Shown here piece after piece: positions 5,221 to 10,000 of a DNA stretch of 10,000 nucleotides (positions are counted from its first letter, which is position 1; the number at the start of each line of letters is the position of its first letter). The stretch comes from Asticcacaulis sp. GTDB lineage: Bacteria > Pseudomonadota > Alphaproteobacteria > Caulobacterales > Caulobacteraceae. The DNA lies in assembly GCF_020217185.1 (NCBI RefSeq), contig NZ_JAIWNX010000183.1, forward strand, positions 1 through 10,000. Reading direction: 5' to 3'. A program made the position numbers and the translations under genes. The notes beneath the pieces are model-generated. The model had not been told where the DNA came from. It made no database searches and saw nothing but the letters and a program-made list of their open reading frames with translations.

Positions 5221-6423
5221 TTATTCCATTCTCAGCGCATAGCCTGTGGCGCGCAGGCCATCGGCGATCTCATGGGCGTGGCGGGCGTCCTGCGTTTCCA
5301 CCAGTATGTCGAACTCAGCCCCCTTGGCGGGCACGTCGAGCACCAGACGATTGTGCGCCACATCGACGATGTTACCGCCCTTGCGCGAAATCACATCCGC
5401 CATCAGCGACAACATGCCCGGCCGATCGTCGCCCAGAATACGATAGGTGACCAGTCGCTTTTCACGCACCAGCTCGCGTTGCAGCACCGAGGCCAGCAGG
5501 CGCATGTCGATATTGCCGCCGCACAGGATCAGGCCGACCTTTTGCCCCTCGAACTTTTCCGGATAGCGCATGACCGCGGCCAGTCCCGCGGCACCGGCCC
5601 CTTCGGCCACGGTCTTTTCGACATTGACGAAGGCGGCGATGGCGCGCTCAAAATCGGCCTCATCAATCACCAGAACATCATCGACCAGCGGATTGGCGAC
5701 GGCGAAGCTCAGTTCGCCCACATCGCGCACAGCAATGCCTTCGGCGATGGTCGAACCGCCCGTCGGCATGTTCAGGCCGCGCCGCCTGGCCGCGAAGGAG
5801 GGGTACATGGCCGCTTCGACGCCGATGATCTTGATCCAGGGTTTCAGCGCCTTGGCCGCCGTCGCCATACCGGCAATCAGCCCGCCGCCGCCGATGGGCA
5901 CCAGCAACACGTCGAGGTCCGGCACGGCCTCCAGCATTTCGATGGCCAGCGTCCCCTGTCCGGCCATCACCTCGTAATCGTTGAACGGGTGCACATAGAC
6001 GGCGCTGGCGTCGCGGCACAGGGTCTGTGCATGGGCTGAGGCGTCGTCATAGGTCGCGCCTTCGATGACCACGCGCGCCCCGTAGCCTTGAGTCTTCTGA
6101 ACTTTCACAAAGGGGGTGCCGTGCGGCATGACGATGGTGGCGGGGATACCGAGCCGCTGAGCGTGATAGGCAATGCCCTGAGCGTGATTGCCGGCCGAGG
6201 CCGCATAGACGCCGCGCGCACGTTCCTCCGCGCTGAGCGTCGCCAGCTTGTTGAGCGCGCCGCGCTCCTTGAAGGCCGAGGTATATTGCTGGTTCTCGTA
6301 CTTGATCCACAACTGGCTGCGCGTCAGCGCGCTCAGCTTTTGCGAAAAGGCGCAGGGGGTTTCGACGATGTGACCCTTTAACCGGCTGGCGGCGGCTTGG
6401 ATCGTTTCCAGATTGAGGCTCAT
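5221..6423 (-). CDS. ilvA: Threonine ammonia-lyase with one ACT domain
   Basis: The enzyme deaminates threonine to 2-oxobutanoate, the first step towards isoleucine, using pyridoxal phosphate. From the ATG at 6423 it has 400 residues. Lys52 in SAFKERGALN should carry the cofactor. SAGNHAQG (76-83) binds substrate, and the glycine loop GGGGLIAG (178-185) holds the phosphate. Residues 324-400 form a single ACT domain (LVTYRILGDDRPGMLS). The length and single ACT domain match the short TdcB-like or Bacillus-type enzymes, unlike E. coli IlvA with two ACT-like regions (514 aa). The ACT domain implies amino acid feedback, but which ligand is unclear. The MSLNLETIQAAASRLKG start fits the family; the frame is open upstream to a TTG at 6486, giving 21 extra residues that look non-native. 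No Shine-Dalgarno sequence precedes 6423. It is first in a pair with the FKBP lipoprotein gene. Confidence 0.92.
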   Translation of the reverse strand: MSLNLETIQAAASRLKGHIVETPCAFSQKLSALTRSQLWIKYENQQYTSAFKERGALNKLATLSAEERARGVYAASAGNHAQGIAYHAQRLGIPATIVMPHGTPFVKVQKTQGYGARVVIEGATYDDASAHAQTLCRDASAVYVHPFNDYEVMAGQGTLAIEMLEAVPDLDVLLVPIGGGGLIAGMATAAKALKPWIKIIGVEAAMYPSFAARRRGLNMPTGGSTIAEGIAVRDVGELSFAVANPLVDDVLVIDEADFERAIAAFVNVEKTVAEGAGAAGLAAVMRYPEKFEGQKVGLILCGGNIDMRLLASVLQRELVREKRLVTYRILGDDRPGMLSLMADVISRKGGNIVDVAHNRLVLDVPAKGAEFDILVETQDARHAHEIADGLRATGYALRME

Positions 6424-6426
6424 AAC

Positions 6427-6453
6427 GGACACACACGATGACAGGTGTGTTCC
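6427..6453 (-). promoter_or_regulatory. Hairpin directly before the ilvA start
   Basis: On the minus strand GGAACACAC (6453-6445) pairs with GTGTGTGTCC (6436-6427 side), with a 1-nt bulge. The stem ends 3 nt before the ATG, where a ribosome binding site would be expected and none is seen. Confidence 0.3.
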
Positions 6454-6513
6454 CATATCAGACCCATCCCCCGGAACCCAAGTCAAAAAGGAACCAAAGG
6501 GTCGGTGAATGTC

Positions 6514-6540
6514 ATAATAAATTTCATATGAAACTATTAT
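6514..6540. promoter_or_regulatory. AT-rich palindrome between ilvA and nadE
   Basis: TTTCATATGAAA (6522-6533) is a perfect 12-bp palindrome. Outer arms ATAAT (6514-6518) and ATTAT (6536-6540) are also inverted, with unequal spacing. It lies in the divergent region in an AT-rich patch unlike the surrounding DNA. A dimeric regulator site or part of a promoter is plausible; no family motif was recognised. Confidence 0.35.
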
Positions 6541-6547
6541 CTCAATT

Positions 6548-6577
6548 TTGAAGATCGTCGATGTCGCATCCTATCAG
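6548..6577 (+). promoter_or_regulatory. Weak nadE promoter candidate
   Basis: TTGAAG (6548-6553) and TATCAG (6572-6577) are 18 nt apart, each matching four of six consensus bases. Transcription would start near 6584 and give a leader of about 80 nt that contains the 6625-6646 hairpin. Confidence 0.25.
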
Positions 6578-6624
6578 ATTTCTGCCTATTCACTGAAATG
6601 AGGTGTGTCGATTTTTCCGAAATG

Positions 6625-6646
6625 CGCCTATATCGGCACATAGGCG
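6625..6646 (+). promoter_or_regulatory. Perfect inverted repeat before nadE
   Basis: CGCCTAT (6625-6631) and ATAGGCG (6640-6646) flank the 8-nt ATCGGCAC. It ends 10 nt before the GTGAGG ribosome binding site (6655-6660) of nadE. It may be an operator for an NAD-pathway repressor or a leader hairpin. No T-run follows, so it is not a simple terminator. Confidence 0.45.
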
Positions 6647-6665
6647 TTCGTCACGTGAGGCAGAA

Positions 6666-8705
6666 ATGGCAAATTCCGGCAAAAACTTTTATTCGCCCGC
6701 TTCGCATGGCTTTGTGCGGATCGCCTGTGTGACGCCCGATGTGCACATTGCCGACCCCAGGGCGAACCTGTCCGAGCACGTGCAACTGGCGCACAAGGCC
6801 GATGAAGCCGGGGCGGATGTCGTCCTGTTTCCCGAATTGAGCCTGACCGGCTACACGCTTGAGGACCTCTTCCTGCAACAGACGCTTCAGGCGGGGGCGA
6901 AGGTGGCTCTGGAGGCCCTGATTGTCGCCTCGCAAGACTGGCGCGCCGTTGTCGTCTGTGGGGTACCGCTGTGGATCGAAGGCGCGCTGTATAATTGCGC
7001 GGCGGTGATTCAGGGAGGCGCTCTGCTGGGGCTGGTGCCCAAGACCTTTCTGCCCAACTATCGCGAGTTCTATGAGAAGCGCTGGTTCGCCAGCGGTCAC
7101 GCGCTGAATACCCGACTCGAAATCGGCGGTGTGACGGTGCCGGTGACCAGCCATCAGGTGTTTCAGGCGCGCGGTGATGCGGGCTTTACGCTGGGTGTCG
7201 AAATCTGCGAGGACATGTGGTCGCCGGATACGCCTTCGACGCGGTTGGCGTTGGCCGGGGCGACCGTGATCGTCAATCTGTCAGCCTCGCCCGTGACGGT
7301 GGGTAAGTCGCGGGTGCGCAAGCGTATTTGCGAGGCGACATCTGAGCGCCTGATGTGCGCCTATGCCTTCAGCGCGTCCGGGCCGGGGGAATCGACGACC
7401 GACCTCGCCTGGGATGGTCAGTCGCTGGTTTATGAGTTGGGGACGCTGCTGGCCGAAGGGGAGCGCTTCGCCAGCGATACCCTGACACTCGCCGATGTCG
7501 ATGTGGAGCGCATTGCACAGGAGCGCCTGCGCACGGCGACCTTCGCCGATGCGCGCCGGTTCAGCGCGACGGAAACGGTACAAACCTGTCTGTTCGATCA
7601 TAAGCCGCATAGCCTGACCGATTTTTATCGCACGGTAGACCGCTTTCCTTACGTGCCCAATGATCGCGACCGTCTGGACGAAGACTGCTTTGAGGCCTTT
7701 AATATACAGGTGCACGGCCTGATGCGTAGAATTGAGAGCACGCAGTCCGAAAGCGTCGTCATTGGCGTGTCTGGCGGGCTCGATTCCACCCATGCCCTGA
7801 TCGTGGCGTGCAAGGCCTTTGACCGTCTGGGGCGGCCGCGCTCGCAGATCCGTGGCTACACCATGCCGGGCTTCGGCACGACCTCAGGCTCGAAATCCGA
7901 CGCTCATAAGCTGATGCGCGCCTTAGGCGTCACGGCGGGAGAAATCGACATTCGACCGGCCTCTAAACGCATGCTGATGGATATTGGCCACCCCTATGGT
8001 CAGGGTGAGCTTGTCTATGATGTGGTGTTTGAGAACGTGCAGGCCGGCTTGCGTACCGACTTTCTATTTCGGCTGGCCGGTCAGCATCGCGGGTTTGTCG
8101 TCGGCACAGGGGACTTATCCGAGCTGGCGCTCGGCTGGTGCACCTATGGTGTGGGCGACCATATGAGCCACTACAATGTCAATTGTGGCGCGCCTAAGAC
8201 CCTGATTCAGCACCTGATCCGCTGGGCGGCGCGCACCGAGTTCGATGCCAGGGCCGCGCGTGTGCTGCGCTCGGTGCTGGAGCGGGAGATTTCGCCGGAA
8301 CTGGTGCCGGTACAGAACGGTCAGGCTCAGCGTACCGAAGACAAGGTCGGCCCCTATCCGCTACAGGACTTCACCCTCTACTATCTGACGCGCTATGGCC
8401 TGAAGCCCTCCAAGATCGCCTTCCTCCAGTATCAGGCGTGGAAGGAGGCTACCGCCGGCGACTGGCCACCCGACTATCCGCAAGCCGACCGCCGTGCCTA
8501 TGGCATCACGGAGATACGCAAGTGGATGGAGGTCTTCCTGTTCCGCTTCTTCACGATTTCGCAGTTCAAGCGTTCGGCCGTGCCCAATGGCCCGAAACTG
8601 ATCTCCGGCGGGGCGCTCAGCCCCCGCGGTGACTGGCGCGCCCCCTCGGATTCGACAGCCACCCTGTGGCTGGAGGAGTTGAGGGCGAACGTGCCGGACG
8701 CTTAA
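6666..8705 (+). CDS. nadE: Glutamine-dependent NAD+ synthetase
   Basis: The enzyme makes NAD+ from nicotinic acid adenine dinucleotide, ATP and glutamine, the last step of NAD synthesis. The 679-residue length equals that of the two-domain mycobacterial type. The N-terminal nitrilase-like amidase carries the triad Glu57 (FPELSLTGY), Lys126 (VPKTFLPNYREFYEKRWF) and Cys181 (GVEICEDMW), which releases ammonia from glutamine. The C-terminal synthetase domain has the ATP loop SGGLDST (369-375). Further on, GTGDLSELALGWCTYGVGDHMSHYN is the conserved substrate-binding region. I start the gene at 6666 because MANSGKNFYSPASHGFVRIA matches family N-termini and GTGAGG lies 5 nt before it; 21 further upstream in-frame residues do not fit. 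No truncation or missing catalytic residue is seen. It is divergent from ilvA and overlaps the carbonic anhydrase stop codon by 3 nt. Confidence 0.97.
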   Translation: MANSGKNFYSPASHGFVRIACVTPDVHIADPRANLSEHVQLAHKADEAGADVVLFPELSLTGYTLEDLFLQQTLQAGAKVALEALIVASQDWRAVVVCGVPLWIEGALYNCAAVIQGGALLGLVPKTFLPNYREFYEKRWFASGHALNTRLEIGGVTVPVTSHQVFQARGDAGFTLGVEICEDMWSPDTPSTRLALAGATVIVNLSASPVTVGKSRVRKRICEATSERLMCAYAFSASGPGESTTDLAWDGQSLVYELGTLLAEGERFASDTLTLADVDVERIAQERLRTATFADARRFSATETVQTCLFDHKPHSLTDFYRTVDRFPYVPNDRDRLDEDCFEAFNIQVHGLMRRIESTQSESVVIGVSGGLDSTHALIVACKAFDRLGRPRSQIRGYTMPGFGTTSGSKSDAHKLMRALGVTAGEIDIRPASKRMLMDIGHPYGQGELVYDVVFENVQAGLRTDFLFRLAGQHRGFVVGTGDLSELALGWCTYGVGDHMSHYNVNCGAPKTLIQHLIRWAARTEFDARAARVLRSVLEREISPELVPVQNGQAQRTEDKVGPYPLQDFTLYYLTRYGLKPSKIAFLQYQAWKEATAGDWPPDYPQADRRAYGITEIRKWMEVFLFRFFTISQFKRSAVPNGPKLISGGALSPRGDWRAPSDSTATLWLEELRANVPDA

Positions 8706-9322
8706 ATCCCGAACAGGCGCTCGCGTTCGGCCAGATTGCGCACCGAGATATTCATATCGGTGACCAGACCATTGGCAATGGAATAGACCCAGCCGTGGAT
8801 GGACAAGGGCTGGCCTTCGCGCCAGGCGTGAAGGATGATCGGGTTGGTGGCCACATTGCGCACCTGAGCGATCACGTTCAGCTCACACAGACGATCGACG
8901 CGCGATTCCTGATTATCGCAGGCCTCCAGTTCGTGTCGATGCTCGTGCGCGACGTCGCGGATCGGGGATAACCAGTGGTCGATCAGGCCGTGATCGGTGG
9001 ACTCAATCGCCGCCCGCACCCCGCCGCAGCCATAATGGCCGACGACCAGTACGTGTTTGATTTTCAGGACATTGACCGCGTATTGCAGGACGCTCAGATA
9101 GTTGGCGTCCTGTTGCGGGGCCAGATTGGCGACATTGCGGTGAACGAACAGTTCGCCCGGATCGAGATCGACGATTTCATTGGCCGGTACGCGCGAGTCG
9201 GAACAGCCGATCCACAGATATTCGGGATGCTGCTGACGCACCAGACGCGAGAAGAAGTCCGGATCGACGCGGGTTTTTTCGCGCGACCAGCGGCGGTTAT
9301 TCTCGATCAGGTTCTCAACCAT
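8702..9322 (-). CDS. can: Beta-class carbonic anhydrase
   Basis: The enzyme interconverts CO2 and bicarbonate, supplying bicarbonate to carboxylases in the cytoplasm. The 206-residue product closely resembles E. coli Can. Zinc ligands are Cys40, Asp42, His96 and Cys99 (CSDSR and GHYGCGG motifs), with Arg44 completing the Asp-Arg dyad. GELFVHRNVAN (56-66) and SIHGW near the C-terminus are typical. Two nearby ATGs are possible. I prefer 9322, because AGAGG (9328-9332) ends 5 nt before it, over 9337, which has no such site and would add MKEAG. No signal peptide is present. A promoter with an operator-like palindrome lies just upstream. The end overlaps the nadE stop on the other strand. Confidence 0.95.
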   Translation of the reverse strand: MVENLIENNRRWSREKTRVDPDFFSRLVRQQHPEYLWIGCSDSRVPANEIVDLDPGELFVHRNVANLAPQQDANYLSVLQYAVNVLKIKHVLVVGHYGCGGVRAAIESTDHGLIDHWLSPIRDVAHEHRHELEACDNQESRVDRLCELNVIAQVRNVATNPIILHAWREGQPLSIHGWVYSIANGLVTDMNISVRNLAERERLFGI

Positions 9323-9351
9323 GCCAGCCTCTTTCATATGATTTTGGGCGG

Positions 9352-9380
9352 CTTAAACGGCAGTTGTGCCGTTGGGTCAA
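9352..9380 (-). promoter_or_regulatory. Predicted promoter of the carbonic anhydrase gene
   Basis: On the minus strand TTGACC (9380-9375) and TTTAAG (9357-9352) are separated by exactly 17 nt. The -35 matches five of six consensus bases, the -10 four. Transcription would begin near 9345, leaving a leader of about 23 nt before the ATG at 9322. Confidence 0.5.
9356..9373. promoter_or_regulatory. Operator-like palindrome inside the carbonic anhydrase promoter
   Basis: AACGGCA (9356-9362) and TGCCGTT (9367-9373) are perfect inverted arms around 4 nt. The palindrome fills the spacer between the predicted -35 and -10 and overlaps the -10 by two bases, where a bound regulator would control access. 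Read as RNA it is also a 7-bp hairpin after the small membrane protein gene, but there is no adjacent U-tract in that direction. Confidence 0.45.
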
Positions 9381-9394
9381 TACTTTTTATTTTT

Positions 9395-9598
9395 TCAGCC
9401 CTGGCCGACAAATGGGGCAACGAACAGCCAGATGGCTTTCAGGCCGGCATCCAGCTTCTGACCCGCCCCGGCAAAGGAACCGGTGTAGAAATAAAGGATC
9501 AGGACCAGAGCCCCCATCAGGCCCAGAACGGTCTCCAACGCGGCAATCAGCCATTTCAGCGGCTCAATACGTGTCGTTGCCTTATAGGTGTCCTGCAT
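9395..9598 (-). CDS. Small membrane protein, 67 aa, unknown function
   Basis: I do not recognise the family. The product is MQDTYKATTRIEPLKW, then a hydrophobic segment at about 17-38 (with a single acidic Glu22), a glycine-rich loop (40-46), and a second hydrophobic or amphipathic stretch at 52-64. This suggests an inner-membrane protein with one clear and perhaps one further membrane segment. A strong ribosome binding site, GGGGAGG (9605-9611, minus strand), lies 6 nt before the ATG at 9598, which rules out the longer frame from 9631. It is followed by the carbonic anhydrase gene on the same strand, with a 72-nt gap that appears to carry a separate promoter. It is divergent from the nucleotidyltransferase-like gene. 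The ribosome binding site and normal codon use make it likely to be real. Confidence 0.7.
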   Translation of the reverse strand: MQDTYKATTRIEPLKWLIAALETVLGLMGALVLILYFYTGSFAGAGQKLDAGLKAIWLFVAPFVGQG

Positions 9599-9616
9599 GT
9601 CACGCCTCCCCGCCCG

Positions 9617-9632
9617 AATGGTTAATACCATT
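9617..9632. promoter_or_regulatory. Short inverted repeat in the divergent region
   Basis: AATGGT (9617-9622) and ACCATT (9627-9632) flank TAAT. It lies 18 nt upstream of the small membrane protein start and may be part of its promoter. No clear -35/-10 pair for that strand was found. Confidence 0.25.
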
Positions 9633-9648
9633 AATCAGGGAAAGGAAA

Positions 9649-9677
9649 CTGACAAGCCCTTTTGTGGCGGCTATGGT
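9649..9677 (+). promoter_or_regulatory. Promoter candidate for the nucleotidyltransferase-like gene
   Basis: CTGACA (9649-9654) and TATGGT (9672-9677) are 17 nt apart, matching five and four of six consensus bases. Transcription would start near 9684, about 15 nt before the ATG, leaving room for the AGAGG ribosome binding site at 9689-9693. Confidence 0.4.
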
Positions 9678-9698
9678 CGTGCCAACGCAGAGGCAGAC

Positions 9699-10000
9699 AT
9701 GACGAAAAGCGCATCTTTACGACTGGCCGTGGGGCGGTTTCATCCGCTGACAGATGATCATGTGCGGGCGCTTGAAGACTGGCGCGATGATGGCAATCTG
9801 ATCGTCGTTGTCGTTGGCGCCTATATGCCGCGTTCCAGCCGCTATCCGTTTACGGCGGAAGAACAGGTGGCCATGTTGCAATCAGTGGGGTTTGAAGCCG
9901 TGGCCATCGAAGACGCGCTGTTGCCGGCAGAGCGGGTGGCGCACCTGTCGGCCATTGCCCAAAACGCACCTCTCCTGTCTTTCGATGCGGGTTACGGCGA
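9699..10000 (+). CDS. NadM-like nucleotidyltransferase-fold protein, 5' part (3' end outside window)
   Basis: One hundred codons are visible, with no stop. The N-terminus LAVGRFHPLTDDHVRAL followed by LIVVVVGAYMPRSSRYPFTAEEQVAML resembles the start of NadM-type NMN adenylyltransferases, including those fused to a Nudix domain: a GRFxP loop, a strand, a G-x-x-x-x-R turn, and PFT-x-EE-x-x-x-M. These enzymes join NMN to ATP to give NAD. The usual (H/T)xGH catalytic motif reads TDDH here, keeping Thr and the second His but with Asp for Gly, which may change activity. The downstream ISxTxxR motif and any Nudix domain lie outside the window. The start is set by AGAGG 5 nt before the ATG. Other adenylyl- or cytidylyltransferases of the same fold are possible. 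Confidence 0.6.
   Translation, partial: MTKSASLRLAVGRFHPLTDDHVRALEDWRDDGNLIVVVVGAYMPRSSRYPFTAEEQVAMLQSVGFEAVAIEDALLPAERVAHLSAIAQNAPLLSFDAGYG

Noticed and set aside
4963..6039. Long open frame on the plus strand, 358 codons, opposite ilvA and the FKBP gene
   Set aside because: It runs antisense to two clear enzymes with intact motifs, is rich in His, Gln and Arg as typical for mirrored high-GC codons, and has no ribosome binding site.
6603..6665. Upstream extension of nadE by 21 residues
   Set aside because: The added residues do not match family N-termini, and the ribosome binding site and the CGCCTAT repeat lie inside that stretch.
9356..9390. AACGGCA palindrome as an intrinsic terminator on the plus strand, with T-rich DNA downstream
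   Set aside because: The T-rich run begins over 10 nt after the stem and no plus-strand gene ends there; the promoter-spacer placement explains it better.
1..10000. Defence system, prophage, insertion sequence or biosynthetic cluster
   Set aside because: All recognisable genes are housekeeping families; no transposase, integrase, nuclease-helicase set, toxin-antitoxin pair or CRISPR repeats was seen on either strand.

Overview
This window looks like chromosomal core DNA from an alphaproteobacterium. The likeliest group is Caulobacterales, perhaps an Asticcacaulis relative. I infer that from the high GC content, the alphaproteobacterial form of OxyR, the YbbN–Trm112 pair close to a UbiH-type hydroxylase, and an ACT-domain threonine ammonia-lyase. 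I saw no phage gene, transposase, tRNA, rRNA or CRISPR array.

Layout from left to right. The 3' end of a YbbN/CnoX-type thioredoxin co-chaperone gene (2-355) is followed after 11 nt by a Trm112-family gene (367-603) and a plausible intrinsic terminator. Next is a 415-nt non-coding or sparsely coding stretch (604-1018). It holds a possible small minus-strand gene and four successive inverted repeats, two of them long, perfect or nearly perfect palindromes. oxyR (1019-1927) starts right at its predicted transcription start and is probably leaderless. It converges on a UbiH/COQ6-type flavin hydroxylase (minus, 1924-3171). That gene is divergent from an exported serine hydrolase of the beta-lactamase fold (3276-4694). 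The hydrolase converges on a minus-strand pair: threonine ammonia-lyase, then an FKBP-type prolyl isomerase lipoprotein. Across a regulatory-looking gap lies a full-length glutamine-dependent NAD+ synthetase (6666-8705). It runs tail to tail into a beta-carbonic anhydrase (minus), preceded by a 67-residue membrane protein gene (minus). The window ends inside a nucleotidyltransferase-fold gene (from 9699) that resembles NadM-type NMN adenylyltransferases.

The genes are mostly housekeeping: protein folding, tRNA and translation-factor methylation support, peroxide sensing, quinone synthesis, branched-chain amino acid and NAD metabolism, and CO2/bicarbonate exchange. nadE and the NadM-like gene could act in consecutive steps of NAD synthesis, but they are not in one operon. 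Packing is tight: two convergent gene pairs overlap at their stop codons and a third pair is 12 nt apart. I found no convincing new multi-gene system. The most interesting signals are in the non-coding DNA: the palindrome cluster before oxyR, the leaderless oxyR promoter, a perfect operator-like palindrome in the spacer of the carbonic anhydrase promoter, and a hairpin before nadE.
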